From the NCBI RefSeq assembly GCF_003626645.1, contig NZ_RBAM01000005.1, forward strand, positions 124,001 through 188,000: DNA of 64,000 nt, given 5' to 3'. A model generated the notes under the pieces. That model was not told where the DNA came from, did not search any database, and saw only the letters and a list, made by a program, of their open reading frames with translations. This document shows, one piece after another, positions 1-8,927 of this stretch. Each line of letters opens with the position of its first letter. The first letter of the stretch is position 1. The stretch comes from Streptomyces klenkii (GTDB lineage: Bacteria > Actinomycetota > Actinomycetes > Streptomycetales > Streptomycetaceae). Made by a program: the position numbers and the translations under genes.

Positions 1-246
1 GCCGCGGCCGAGGCCGACTGGAAGCTGTTCGCGGGAGTCGACCTGGAGGGCTGGGTCATGCCGTATCTGAAGATCGGCGGCGTACAGGCGTTCGCGGTGC
101 GCCTGCCGATGCCCAAGGTGCAGCGCGAGGTGCAACTCGCCCACGGCAAGGGAGCCGTACAGATCCCCCAGCCGCGCACTCCGCAGGACGACACGAAGCC
201 GGGCGACAAGGACCAGTCCGGCGGCAGCAAGCCCCGGCACAACTGA
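1..246 (+). CDS. C-terminal part of an unrecognised protein (5' end outside window)
   Basis: Frame 1 is open from the first base to the stop at 244-246, giving the last 81 residues of a gene that starts upstream. The visible part has a mixed, structured stretch (around VDLEGWVMPYLKIGG) followed by a polar, charged tail rich in Pro, Gln, Asp, Lys and Gly, as in a solvent-exposed C-terminus. I do not recognise the family. It ends 75 nt before the next gene on the same strand, so it need not belong to the same operon. Confidence 0.6.
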   Translation, partial: AAAEADWKLFAGVDLEGWVMPYLKIGGVQAFAVRLPMPKVQREVQLAHGKGAVQIPQPRTPQDDTKPGDKDQSGGSKPRHN

Positions 247-321
247 CACACCGACACTCAGCCCACCCGTTCGAATCGGCGTGCACCGGACCCGTCGTGC
301 ACGCCGCAGAAAGGCATGCCC

Positions 322-2013
322 ATGTTCCGCATACGAATACCGAGACCCGCGGCGCTGATCGCAGCGGGCGGCATAGGTGCCTGCATCGCCACCGTCGCCG
401 TACCACCCGCCTACGCGGTCACCCCCACCCCGGCGGACAGCTGCACCGTCCGCCCCGCGGACAAGAACTCCGAAGCGCCGCCGAGCTGTCTCGGCGTCAC
501 CGCCTCCCTCGAGCGCCTTCCCGCCATCGGCGAGCGGACCACCCTCACCGTGGCCGTCACGGCGCAGGCCGGCGTCAAGCGCGCCGGCCTCTCCCTCCAG
601 CTGCCGCCCGCCCTGCGGATCGTCGACCGGGACCCGGCCCTCGCCGCGCCCACGACGGACCCCTTCGGCCAGCGCACCAGCCGGACGCTGGCCCTCACGC
701 CGGGCACCCGCACCATCAGGCTCAAGGTCGAGGCCGTCGCCGCGGGCCCCGCCCAGATCCAGGCGGACATCAGTGACATCGACCGCCCCGGCCCGCGCCG
801 CGCCGGTCACGCCTCGGTGGAACTGACCATCGGCAAGGCCAAGGGCTCCACCACCAAGGGCATGTCCGTCACCAAGGCCGACGCGACTCCGGCCGACGGG
901 CCCACGGCACACGACCGCCCGGTGCGCCCGGGCGCCGCCGCCCCGGCCGCACCCGGCACTCCCCCGCAGGCCACCGCCCCCGGCAAGCCCTACGCCCCGG
1001 TCTGCGTCAGCGGCACTCTGCGCAACCGCTTCCAGTCCTCCGAGGGCGGCAGCTGGAACCGCAAGGCCGACCGGGACCTGCCGGTCAGCAACGCCAATGT
1101 CACCCTCTGGGGCAGAACGACCGCAGGCGGCAGTACGCAGAAGCTCGCCACGGGCCTGACCGGCAACGGAGACGGCACGTTCAAGCTCTGCTACACGCCG
1201 AGCGCTTCCGTCACCTCCCGGGTCTGGGCGGAGTTCCAGACCCGGGCCGGCAGCATGTGGTCGGTCGTCGACGGATACAACCGCCACTACTCGACCACCT
1301 CGAACGCCCTCAGCAACGTCTCGGGCAACAAGAGCCTGGGCACCGTCTACGCCAACAGCGGCCAGAGCCGCGCCTGGCACGCCTTCGACACCCTCAACAA
1401 GCTCTGGTGGGACCGGGGTTCGACCAGCACCTGCTGGACGAGCAACGAGAAGGACGGCCGCTGCTCCCCGATCACCGTCCAGTGGTATCCGGGCTCCCAG
1501 GACGGCACGTACTGGACGAACCGCGACGACAAGGTCCACCTCGCGGACAGCGACCCCGACTCCGGCCACACCACCGTCCACGAGGCCGGCCACTCCCTCA
1601 TGGGCAAGCTCTACAAGGGATGGTGGCCGAACGTCACCAACTGCTCGCCCCACTACGTCAACCGCACCTCCTCCACCACCTGCGGCTGGACCGAGGGCTT
1701 CGCCGACGCCGTGGCGTTCCGCGCCTTCAAGGACACCGTCATGACGTGGGGCAACGGCAGCTCCATGAACCTCGCCAACGACCGCACCACACGCGGCATC
1801 GACTGGGGCGACGCCTGCGAGGCCCGGGTCGCCACCGCGCTGGCCGACCTGTGGTCCCAGGTCGACGGCGGCTGGACGAAGAGCAACACCATGATGTCCC
1901 GCGAGCGCCAGTCCACCTTCCGTGAGTACTTCCTCACCGACCGGCCCGCGTACGGCCTGGACAGCGGAGCGAAGGCCCGCAACATCCTCTACCACCACAC
2001 CATCCAGTACTGA
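322..2013 (+). CDS. secreted zinc metalloprotease-like protein (HEAGH)
   Basis: A 563-residue exported protein. The N-terminus has basic residues (RIRIPR), a hydrophobic core and an AYA-like signal peptidase site near residue 33. The middle is a Pro/Ala-rich linker and a beta-rich region. The C-terminal third carries HEAGH (about residues 420-424) and WTEGFAD with a Glu 36 residues after the second His, which fits a gluzincin-type zinc site (two His, catalytic Glu, downstream Glu). Several Cys (CW, CSP, NCS, TTCGW) suggest disulfides. I chose ATG 322 over ATG 316 because GAAAGG at 309-314 is 7 nt from 322 and only 1 nt from 316. It is followed after 30 nt by another secreted protease gene. 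The substrate is unknown. Confidence 0.8.
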   Translation: MFRIRIPRPAALIAAGGIGACIATVAVPPAYAVTPTPADSCTVRPADKNSEAPPSCLGVTASLERLPAIGERTTLTVAVTAQAGVKRAGLSLQLPPALRIVDRDPALAAPTTDPFGQRTSRTLALTPGTRTIRLKVEAVAAGPAQIQADISDIDRPGPRRAGHASVELTIGKAKGSTTKGMSVTKADATPADGPTAHDRPVRPGAAAPAAPGTPPQATAPGKPYAPVCVSGTLRNRFQSSEGGSWNRKADRDLPVSNANVTLWGRTTAGGSTQKLATGLTGNGDGTFKLCYTPSASVTSRVWAEFQTRAGSMWSVVDGYNRHYSTTSNALSNVSGNKSLGTVYANSGQSRAWHAFDTLNKLWWDRGSTSTCWTSNEKDGRCSPITVQWYPGSQDGTYWTNRDDKVHLADSDPDSGHTTVHEAGHSLMGKLYKGWWPNVTNCSPHYVNRTSSTTCGWTEGFADAVAFRAFKDTVMTWGNGSSMNLANDRTTRGIDWGDACEARVATALADLWSQVDGGWTKSNTMMSRERQSTFREYFLTDRPAYGLDSGAKARNILYHHTIQY

Positions 2014-2043
2014 CCCGCCCGATCGGCAAGAGAAGAATTCCCC

Positions 2044-2961
2044 ATGCACAGATTCCGTAGATCAACCCGCATATCAACGCACGCACACGCCGCCCCTGCG
2101 TCAAAGCGCAAAAAGGTGCTTCTGGCCACGACGGGCGCCGCCGTCCTGTCCGGTGCACTCCTGCTGAACATCTCCCCCCAGGCCCAGGCCAGTGCTACCG
2201 GCACGGTCACCGGCGGACGAGGCAATTTCAGCACCGTCAACCAGCGGTCCCAGCCGTCGCTTTCGGCCGGCATCACCGGAAAGTCGCGGGTCGGCGACCA
2301 GATCCCGATGACCTGCCGTACCACCGGCGACGCCGTCGAGAACAACTCCCGCTGGATCTGGTCCGGCAAGTACTACATCGCCGACGCGTTCATCCGGGAG
2401 AACACCGGGAAGCTGCCGGTCTGCACCTCCACTCAGCCCACCGATAAGCCCACTGACAAGCCCACCGGCAATCCCACCGGCCGGAAGGCCCTCGACATCA
2501 GCATGCAGAAGCAGGTCAAGGACCAGTGGTGCTGGGACGCCACCGGCCTGACCATAGCCAACTTCTGGGGCTACACCCGCTACAACCAGTACGACTTCTG
2601 CCGCCTGGCCGCCCAGAACAACCGGCTGGACTGCAACAACCGCCCCGCCACCCTGGGCGACATGGCCAATGCCCTCCGCAACATGGGCTTCCGCAGCAAT
2701 GGCAACGACCTCTACCGCAACGCTTCCTTCGGCGAGACCCGGACCGAGATCGCGAACGGGCGTCCGTTCGCCGTCCGCATCGGCTGGAACTCCGGCGGCG
2801 GCCACATGAACGTCGTCTACGGCTACGACAGCACCAGCAACATGATCGCGATCGGCGACCCCTGGCCCACCACGAAGACCTACACCTGGTGGAACTACTC
2901 CGCCTACTCCGGAAACAACTCCTTCCGGTGGACCCACACGCGCATCGGCATACACGGCTAG
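2044..2961 (+). CDS. secreted papain-like cysteine protease (C70/C39-like)
   Basis: A 305-residue protein with a long basic N-region and hydrophobic segment (about residues 24-44) ending QAQA, a probable signal peptide. Residues about 52-127 resemble a small SH3-like beta domain with two Cys. A TDKPTDKP-type linker (131-146) leads to a papain-fold catalytic domain: Cys163 in DQWCWDA, His254 in GGHMNVVYGY and Asp272 in IAIGDPW, the order expected for AvrRpt2/C39-like peptidases. It lies 30 nt downstream of the metalloprotease and 24 nt upstream of the next secreted protein, so the three are probably co-transcribed. The family call rests on the three catalytic motifs. The exact peptidase family needs a profile search. 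Confidence 0.8.
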   Translation: MHRFRRSTRISTHAHAAPASKRKKVLLATTGAAVLSGALLLNISPQAQASATGTVTGGRGNFSTVNQRSQPSLSAGITGKSRVGDQIPMTCRTTGDAVENNSRWIWSGKYYIADAFIRENTGKLPVCTSTQPTDKPTDKPTGNPTGRKALDISMQKQVKDQWCWDATGLTIANFWGYTRYNQYDFCRLAAQNNRLDCNNRPATLGDMANALRNMGFRSNGNDLYRNASFGETRTEIANGRPFAVRIGWNSGGGHMNVVYGYDSTSNMIAIGDPWPTTKTYTWWNYSAYSGNNSFRWTHTRIGIHG

Positions 2962-2985
2962 AACGACCGGAAGAGACGACCCACC

Positions 2986-3855
2986 GTGCACCACACGACC
3001 AGACGCGCCGCCACCCTGTGTGCGGCCACTGCCGTCGCCGCCCTCTGCGGAATCGTTCCCGCGCAGGCCGCCGACGGACCCACCACCCCTGCGGCGACCG
3101 ACGTCACCGCCGCTCAGAAGGTGCTGCGCTCCGGCCAGCTCCGCGACACCGTCGCCCGCTTCCTGACGGCCGCGGCCGAGCGCGGCGCACCGGAAGGCGG
3201 CACGGACGGCGGCACTGACGGCGGCAAGGCCGGCGCCCCGCGCAGCCTCGCGCAGTCGCCCGCCGCGGCACCCGGCTTCGACCTCAAGAAGCCGGTCCCC
3301 TTCTACGAGCTGTCGCCCGAGTTCGTCGCCGGCAAGACCGAGGCCACCGCCGGCGCGGCCCTGCGGCTGTCCTACCTCGCCTCCCGCGTCTCGGCCGCCG
3401 ACGGCCGCCAGGCCGCCGTCCTGCTCGCCCCGGAGCAAGGCGGCCGTGACTGGCAGCTGGCCGGCATCCGCGACGGCGACGCGGACATCAGCGCCGCCGA
3501 ACGTGGCACGGACCAAGCGCAGACCTTCATGGAGCCGCAGATCCACGGCTGGTACCGGCTGACCGGCAACGGCTCCGTCGAGCCCCTCAACAAGGAAGCC
3601 CGGACAGCCCTGCAAGGCAAGCCCCGCGTCCCGCTCGCGGCGTACCAGCAACTCGTCGCCAAGCGCTACGGCGACAAGCTCCCCGGCTCGGCCTACGACC
3701 GTAAGGGTCTCGCGGGCGGCTACGCCCTCGCCGAGGAGCAGACCGCCGCCACCGCCCCTTCCCGCTCCTGGCTCCCGGCCGCCTCCGGCGCGGCAGCCCT
3801 GGCGGTGTCGGGCGCGGCGGTCCTTCATCTGCGCCGACGCCGACGCTCGGCCTGA
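2986..3855 (+). CDS. secreted, membrane-tethered protein of unknown function
   Basis: A 289-residue protein starting at GTG 2986. It has a signal peptide (hydrophobic AATLCAATAVAALCGI, cleavage near AQAA), a short repeat GGTDGGTDGG near residues 69-78, a globular region and a C-terminal hydrophobic segment followed by LRRRRRSA. This is a typical membrane anchor with a positively charged cytoplasmic end. No LPXTG or LAXTG sorting signal is visible, so it is probably held by the transmembrane segment. I do not recognise the central domain. Its position as third gene behind two secreted proteases suggests a surface partner, substrate or inhibitor, but that is inference. Confidence 0.7.
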   Translation: MHHTTRRAATLCAATAVAALCGIVPAQAADGPTTPAATDVTAAQKVLRSGQLRDTVARFLTAAAERGAPEGGTDGGTDGGKAGAPRSLAQSPAAAPGFDLKKPVPFYELSPEFVAGKTEATAGAALRLSYLASRVSAADGRQAAVLLAPEQGGRDWQLAGIRDGDADISAAERGTDQAQTFMEPQIHGWYRLTGNGSVEPLNKEARTALQGKPRVPLAAYQQLVAKRYGDKLPGSAYDRKGLAGGYALAEEQTAATAPSRSWLPAASGAAALAVSGAAVLHLRRRRRSA

Positions 3856-3882
3856 TCCGGCCCGCAGCCGGGCGCCCGGAAT

Positions 3883-3918
3883 CCTGCCCCTGGCCCGCCT
3901 GTGCGCGCCGGGGGCAGG
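3883..3918. terminator. possible terminator between convergent genes
   Basis: CCTGCCCC at 3883-3890 pairs with GGGGCAGG at 3911-3918, with a 20-nt GC-rich loop. It lies between the stop of the membrane-tethered protein and the stop of the convergent histidine kinase. No T-run follows, so this is only a candidate. Confidence 0.35.
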
Positions 3919-3942
3919 CCGGCGCCGGCGCGGCCGGGCCGG

Positions 3943-4980
3943 CTAGGACGCCCGGGTTTTCCGGCAGGTGCGCAGGGGGAACACGGCCCGGACGACCGTG
4001 CCGGTGGTGTCGGCGGTTCTGGCGCTGAAGGTGCCGCCGTACGCTTCGCAGCGCCAGCGCATGCCCTGCATGCCGTACCCCTCGGTGGCTCTCGGCGGGT
4101 TCGGGCCGAGGCCGCGTCCGTCGTCGGTGACGGTGAGGCTGATGTCCTCGTCGCGACATGTGAGGGCAACGGTGATGCGCCGGGCGTCGGCGTGCTTGAC
4201 CACGTTGGTGAGCGCTTCCTGGGCGACCCGGTAGACGGCAAGGTTCACACCGTTCTCCCCTGTACCCGCGTGGGGCCGGTCGCCCTGGACGTCCACGTCC
4301 ACCACGAGCCCGTTCTCGGCGGCGATCTGTCCGGCGAGGAAGGTGACCGACTCGGCGAGCCCCAGCCCTTGGACGGTTGCCGGGCTCACGGTGGCGATGA
4401 TGCGGCGCAGCGTACCGGCCTGTTCGTCGAGGGTGCGGGACGCGTCCTCCATCGCCGCGCGCAGCGCACCGGGGTCGTCCAGTGCGCGGGCCGCGTCGAG
4501 CCGCCGCCGGGTCAGCGCCAGCAGCTGGAGGACTTCGTCGTGCAACTCGCCCGCGAGCAGGCCCGCATGGTGCTCCTGCCGCTCCACCATGGCGCTGGCG
4601 CGTCCCCGGCTGAGGACCACTTTCATCTCGGGCCAGGCCGGGACGGCGTAGACGGATGCCGCCAGCAGGAACGCGATGGCCGCGTGGTCCGTCGCTGTGG
4701 AGTGCGCCAGCCGGTCCACGCTCAGGACCGTGAATCCGCAGCAGATCATGATCAGCAGCCGGCGGGCCCGCCGCAGCCCGCAGGTCAGCAGCGCGAGGAC
4801 GCCGGTGGCCAGGGCGATGCTCGGGGTCGAGACCGACCTGGGCGGCAAGTGGCCGTCGGTGAGGAGGTTGGCCGTGTAGGACACGGCGCTGACCAGGCTC
4901 ACCGCGATGCACAAGCCGCCGAGTGTGCCCAGGGCGAGCGACTGTTGTGCGGTGGCCGGCCGGGCGGTTCTGCTACACAT
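3943..4980 (-). CDS. sensor histidine kinase, NarL/HisKA_3 type
   Basis: A 345-residue two-component kinase. The N-terminal half has hydrophobic membrane segments (about residues 17-40 and further segments to about 130). The HisKA_3 box has the phospho-accepting His in GELHDEVLQLL. The C-terminal ATPase has TDDGRGLG and GYGMQGMRWR motifs. The start is ATG 4980, which overlaps the response-regulator stop by 8 nt (ATGTGTAG), so the pair is translationally coupled. No large periplasmic sensor domain is visible, so it probably senses through its membrane segments. Confidence 0.88.
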   Translation of the reverse strand: MCSRTARPATAQQSLALGTLGGLCIAVSLVSAVSYTANLLTDGHLPPRSVSTPSIALATGVLALLTCGLRRARRLLIMICCGFTVLSVDRLAHSTATDHAAIAFLLAASVYAVPAWPEMKVVLSRGRASAMVERQEHHAGLLAGELHDEVLQLLALTRRRLDAARALDDPGALRAAMEDASRTLDEQAGTLRRIIATVSPATVQGLGLAESVTFLAGQIAAENGLVVDVDVQGDRPHAGTGENGVNLAVYRVAQEALTNVVKHADARRITVALTCRDEDISLTVTDDGRGLGPNPPRATEGYGMQGMRWRCEAYGGTFSARTADTTGTVVRAVFPLRTCRKTRAS

Positions 4981-5629
4981 CGGCGGAGCGGCTCTGCCGG
5001 GCGTACGCGACGAGGTCGGCCCTGGTGACCAGGCCCAGCCGGGCGCGCAGAGCGGCCCTGACGCTCTCCACCGTGCGGACACTGACCGTCAGCCGCGCGG
5101 CCACCTCACGGTTGGTGTGCCCCTCGGCGAGCAGGCCCAGGACCTGCCGCTCCCGCAGTTGCAGTTCCGGCTCCCGGCCCTGTGCGCGGGCCAGCCCGGC
5201 ACCGAGCGAGGGCTGTACGTAGCGTTTTCCCGACGCCACCGTCCGTACCGCCAGGACCAGCTCGGACACGGGGCTGCTCTTCAGCAGATAGCCCGCGGCA
5301 CCCGCGGCCATTGCCCCGCAGATGATGGCCCGGTCCTCGTAGCAGCTCTGCACGAGAATTCCCATCTTCGGCGCGGCGGCCTGGAATTGGGGAATGGCAT
5401 TGAGCGCCAGGCCCGACTCCAGCTTCATGTCCAGCATCAGCACATCGGGCTGCTGCTCGGAAACGATCTCCAGCGCCTCGCGTTCGCAGGCGGCCTCCCC
5501 GACCACGATGAAGCCCTCAGGCTCCAGGAGCGCCCGGGTTCCAGCTCGTACGGTCGGATGATCCTCGGCCAGGACCACTCGCACGGGACCCCCCACCTTC
5601 TGCCTAGCCTTTCGGGCACGGGGAAACAT
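4973..5629 (-). CDS. response regulator, NarL/FixJ family
   Basis: A receiver domain (VRVVLAEDH, phospho-acceptor Asp in LMLDMKL, conserved Lys in YLLKSS) is joined to a LuxR-type HTH (LRERQVLGLLAEGHTNREVA to RTVESVRAAL). It partners the kinase gene that overlaps its 3' end. The start is uncertain: GTG 5662 (ribosome site too close), ATG 5629 (used here) or GTG 5584, just before VRVVLAEDH and preceded by a G-rich tract. The last gives a normal-length regulator of 203 aa. Three TTCCCG dyads lie upstream. Confidence 0.85.
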   Translation of the reverse strand: MFPRARKARQKVGGPVRVVLAEDHPTVRAGTRALLEPEGFIVVGEAACEREALEIVSEQQPDVLMLDMKLESGLALNAIPQFQAAAPKMGILVQSCYEDRAIICGAMAAGAAGYLLKSSPVSELVLAVRTVASGKRYVQPSLGAGLARAQGREPELQLRERQVLGLLAEGHTNREVAARLTVSVRTVESVRAALRARLGLVTRADLVAYARQSRSADV

Positions 5630-6125
5630 GGCTGCTTTGCCGCCCCCATTGGATGCATTCACCTTCCGATGTAGTGGCCAATTTTGTCAACCGAGGGAAT
5701 TCCCGCAACGGGAAGTCAAAGGTTCAATTTCCTGCGGCCGACCCGCAGAAATCTTGCGGACTTCTACGGATTTCCCGCAGCGGGCGGGCCGGGGGCGGTC
5801 GTTTCGTACTAATCACCCACAGGACATCGGCTTTTCGGGGCGATTGCACCGTCTGCACCCAAGAGTCCGAATATCCCGTCTTGGCGGGAAAAATGCGCTA
5901 CTGGCGAAGAAAGACTCTCGCTCTCTTCCGGCCTCTCAGACCCACGTAACGCACAGCATATGACTCCTCATCAAAAGTGCATCACGGTAACGCGGCCGGG
6001 AGGAATTGCGGGCTATTCCTCATCGGTGTCCGGGCGTCACAGGGCCCCCGCTCGAAGCGTCATGTGGCGCGCAGGCCCAACCCCGAGGGCGGTCTCACGC
6101 GGTATCACACACGTCTCACCGGCGG
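5630..6125. other. about 500-bp intergenic region upstream of the two-component operon
   Basis: No convincing gene: the short open frames here lack ribosome sites and recognisable products. It is less GC-rich than its surroundings. It holds the probable promoter of the minus-strand two-component operon and three dyads with TTCCCG half-sites (listed separately). Confidence 0.5.
5700..5890. promoter_or_regulatory. three TTCCCG dyads upstream of the response regulator
   Basis: Perfect dyad TTCCCG-CAA-CGGGAA at 5700-5714; related TTCCCG-CAG-CGGGCG at 5772-5786; and TCCCG-N6-CGGGA at 5874-5889. The first two share the same 3-nt spacing and are 72 bp apart. They are candidate binding sites for the adjacent response regulator. 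Confidence 0.4.
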
Positions 6126-6701
6126 TCAGGGCGTGGTCGTGGACACCACGAAGACCCGGGGGTATTTCGGGTCGTCGAGGTTGGCGGTGATCTCCAGGGA
6201 GGGCTTGGGCTTGTCCTGGTCGACGGTGGTGCCCGCCCAGTGGTGGCCCTCGCCCAGGTTCCAGCCGACCTCGGCGGCCTCGTCCTCGTCGATGGTGACT
6301 TCGCCGGCTTCCAGGTCGGCGGCGCTGGAGCCGACGTCGGAGAGCCACTTGTCGAACTTCTCGCGCGTGGTGGTGAATTGCAGGAAGAGCGAGCTCGCCT
6401 TCCACGCGTTGGTCTCGTAGGAGGCGACGTCCTCGGCGTAGGGCGGGACGGTCACCTCGTAGAGGCGGCGCTGGAGCCGGGTCGGCCAGCCCTCCTCCAG
6501 GCCGGACGCGGCGGCCTGTTCCTTCTTGGACTCGCTGCCGCCGCGGCTCTGCATCGCGGAGATGTAGAGGTAGCCGGCGGGGATCGCGATGAGCAGGAAG
6601 ACGATGACGGACTTGAGGCAGCGGCGGCCGAAGCCGCCGTCCGTCCGCGGGGGGCCGGGCGGCAGCGCCGTGCGCTCGCCGCGGTGGTCGGTGGTGGTCA
6701 T
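6126..6701 (-). CDS. membrane-anchored hypothetical protein
   Basis: A 191-residue protein with a short basic, Pro-rich cytoplasmic N-terminus, one transmembrane helix (about residues 31-50, VIVFLLIAIPAGYLYISA) and a soluble extracytoplasmic domain rich in acidic residues. There is no lipobox or known domain that I recognise. Its ATG overlaps the stop of the upstream ROK kinase by 1 nt (TGATG), so the two are translated together. It could monitor the cell surface or associate with the sugar kinase, but nothing in the sequence shows that. Confidence 0.7.
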   Translation of the reverse strand: MTTTDHRGERTALPPGPPRTDGGFGRRCLKSVIVFLLIAIPAGYLYISAMQSRGGSESKKEQAAASGLEEGWPTRLQRRLYEVTVPPYAEDVASYETNAWKASSLFLQFTTTREKFDKWLSDVGSSAADLEAGEVTIDEDEAAEVGWNLGEGHHWAGTTVDQDKPKPSLEITANLDDPKYPRVFVVSTTTP

Positions 6702-7819
6702 CAAGCGCGGCCCGCCTTCGCGTAGCGCTCGTAGCGTTCGACGCGGCGCCGGTTGGCGCGGCGGAAGCGGCGGGCGACGAGCCGGGCCAGGTCCGCGGCG
6801 CCGACCATGCCGGCCTCGGGGCCGAGCTGGGCCTTGACGATGCGGGCCTCGGGCCGGTAGCCGCGGCCGGTGAGGTGGCGGCGGAAGGCGTCCCGGGCGG
6901 GGGCGATCAGCAGGTCGTCGGCGGCGCTGACGCCGCCGCCGATGACGAAGCAGGAGGGGTCGAGGGCGGCGGCGAGGTTGGCGATGCCGACGCCGAGCCA
7001 CTGGCCGATGTCCTGGAGCAGCTCGACGCACATGGCGTCGCCGGAGCGGGCCAGCTCGGTGATGAGGGGGCCGGTGATCTCGTGGACGTTGCCGCCGACG
7101 CGGTCGATGATCCCGTACGCGACGGGGGACTCGGCGGCGGCCAGCTCGCGGGCCTCGCGCACGAGGGCGTTGCCGGAGCTGTACTGCTCCCAGCAGCCGC
7201 GGTTGCCGCACGGGCAGCGGTGCCCGCCGGGCACGACCTGCATGTGGCCGAACTCGCCGGCGACGCCGAACTTGCCGCGCTTGACCTGCCCGTCCTCCAG
7301 GATCGCGCCGCCGATGCCCGTACCGAGGGTGATCATCACGAGGTGGTCCTCGCCGCGGCCGGCGCCGAACCGCCACTCCGCCCAGGCGGCGGTGTTGGCG
7401 TCGTTGTCGACCATGACGGGAACGGCGAGGCGGCCGGCGAGGCGGTCGCGCAGCGGCTCGTTGCGCCAGGACAGGTGCGGGGCGAACAGGACGCGGTTGC
7501 GGTCGGCGTCGACCCAGCCGGCCGCGCCGATGCCCACGGCGTGCACGTCGTGCCGGTCGGAGAGGTCGAGGACGAGCTCGACGATGGTGTCCTCGACGAC
7601 CTTAGGGCTCTTGGACTTGTCCGGCGTCTCGGTGCGGACCTTCTCCAGGATGGTGCCGTCGGCGTCCACGACGCCCGCCATGACCTTGGTGCCGCCGATG
7701 TCGATGCCGACGGTGGGGACGCGCGGGGCGGTCAGGTGCGAGCGGCGCTCGCGCGTGCCGACGGTGCGCAGCACGGTGGCTCTCGCGGCGCCCCGGTGGA
7801 GCTCGCGGTACATGCTCAT
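6701..7819 (-). CDS. ROK-family sugar kinase (glucokinase-like)
   Basis: A 372-residue cytoplasmic kinase that phosphorylates a hexose with ATP. Near residues 38-45 is the phosphate-binding GIDIGGTK. DNDANTAAW carries the sugar-binding Asn/Asp. The ROK zinc signature CPCGNRGCWEQYSSG (CxCGxxGCxE) is intact, and GTGIGGAI is present. The roughly 36-residue extension before GIDIGGTK is longer than usual, so the true start may be downstream of ATG 7819 (ATG 7813 is also possible). It lies downstream of a sugar ABC importer on the same strand after a 200-bp gap, which suggests it phosphorylates the imported sugar or acts in glucose repression. The substrate cannot be read from sequence. Confidence 0.85.
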   Translation of the reverse strand: MSMYRELHRGAARATVLRTVGTRERRSHLTAPRVPTVGIDIGGTKVMAGVVDADGTILEKVRTETPDKSKSPKVVEDTIVELVLDLSDRHDVHAVGIGAAGWVDADRNRVLFAPHLSWRNEPLRDRLAGRLAVPVMVDNDANTAAWAEWRFGAGRGEDHLVMITLGTGIGGAILEDGQVKRGKFGVAGEFGHMQVVPGGHRCPCGNRGCWEQYSSGNALVREARELAAAESPVAYGIIDRVGGNVHEITGPLITELARSGDAMCVELLQDIGQWLGVGIANLAAALDPSCFVIGGGVSAADDLLIAPARDAFRRHLTGRGYRPEARIVKAQLGPEAGMVGAADLARLVARRFRRANRRRVERYERYAKAGRA

Positions 7820-8021
7820 GACACCACCGCCACGGCGTGGAGCTGGGCGGTTCTACGGTCGCTCCGGCTGCGTGCTCGCAAGAGTCGTCGTCCCTGCGGT
7901 GGTCTCGGGAGGTGTCTGCCTCGTGGATACGGTCGTGGCCGATTGTGCCTCAAGGAAGCGTTCCGTACCGCATCGCCGGAAGCGGGCCCGCGCCCGGCGG
8001 GCCCGCCCGGTGAGAGCCCCG

Positions 8022-8927
8022 TCACTCCCCGCCGGGGCCGACGTGCTTGCCGCCGATCACGTCCGGCGCGGGGGCCCGCTCCAGCTCGTGGCTGAGCTGA
8101 TCGAGCTCGCTGCCGCCCGCCATCTGGCGGGTGAGCTCGTCCAGGGCGATCTCCGACTTGGCGTGGCTGCCGGCCATCGCGCCGCGCTTGAGCAGCACGA
8201 AGCGGTCACCGACCAGATACGCGTGGTGCGGATTGTGGGTGATCAAAACCACGCCCAGGCCGGCGTCGCGCGCGGCCGCCACGTACTTCAGGACGACGCC
8301 GGACTGCTTGACGCCGAGCGCCGCGGTCGGCTCGTCCAGGACGAGCACCTTGGCGCCGAAGTGGACGGCCCGGGCGATGGCGACGCACTGCCGCTCGCCG
8401 CCGGAGAGCGTGCCGATGGGCTGGTCGACGTCGCGCAGGTCGATGCCCATGCGCAGCAGCTCGCTGCGCGTGGTCTCGCGCATCCGCTCGACGTCGAGCC
8501 GCTTGAAGGGGCCCACGCCCTTCGTCGGCTCGGAGCCGAGGAAGAAGTTCCGCCAGACCGGCATGAGGGGGACGACCGCGAGGTCCTGGTAGACCGTGGC
8601 GATGCCGCGGTCGAGGGCCTCGCGCGGGGAGGCCAGCTTCGTCTCCTCGCCCTCGATCTCGAAGCTGCCGGCGTCGTGCTGGTGCAGCCCGGCGATGATC
8701 TTGATGAGGGTGGACTTGCCGGCGCCGTTGTCGCCCAGCACGCAGGTGATCTCGCCCGCGTGGACCTCCAGGGAGACCCCTTCGAGGGCGCGGATGTTCC
8801 CGTAGAACTTGCTGACGTCGGTCAGCTTGACCAGGGCGGCCGCCTCCTGGCCGGCTTCCTGCCCGGCCCCGGCGCCTTGCCCGGCTTCCTGCCCGGCGCC
8901 CTGCCCGGCCTCTGCACTCGCGCTCAC
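8022..8927 (-). CDS. sugar ABC transporter ATP-binding protein (single NBD, CUT2 type)
   Basis: A 301-residue ATPase with one nucleotide-binding domain: Walker [11 protein letters not shown]-loop VYQDL, signature LSGGERQ and Walker [10 protein letters not shown]. The first 30 residues are an unusual repetitive GQEAGQGAG stretch before [12 protein letters not shown]. It starts at GTG 8927, overlapping the permease stop by 4 nt (GTGA). With the permease and lipoprotein upstream it forms a ribose/xylose-type importer. Its single NBD probably dimerises; classic RbsA proteins have two fused NBDs. Confidence 0.88.
   Translation of the reverse strand: MSASAEAGQGAGQEAGQGAGAGQEAGQEAAALVKLTDVSKFYGNIRALEGVSLEVHAGEITCVLGDNGAGKSTLIKIIAGLHQHDAGSFEIEGEETKLASPREALDRGIATVYQDLAVVPLMPVWRNFFLGSEPTKGVGPFKRLDVERMRETTRSELLRMGIDLRDVDQPIGTLSGGERQCVAIARAVHFGAKVLVLDEPTAALGVKQSGVVLKYVAAARDAGLGVVLITHNPHHAYLVGDRFVLLKRGAMAGSHAKSEIALDELTRQMAGGSELDQLSHELERAPAPDVIGGKHVGPGGE

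Noticed and set aside
2101..3828. 575-aa open frame on the minus strand
   Set aside because: It runs antisense to two well-supported secreted protein genes, is Gly/Val/Ala-rich and repetitive, and has no domain or ribosome site. It is a GC-skew shadow.
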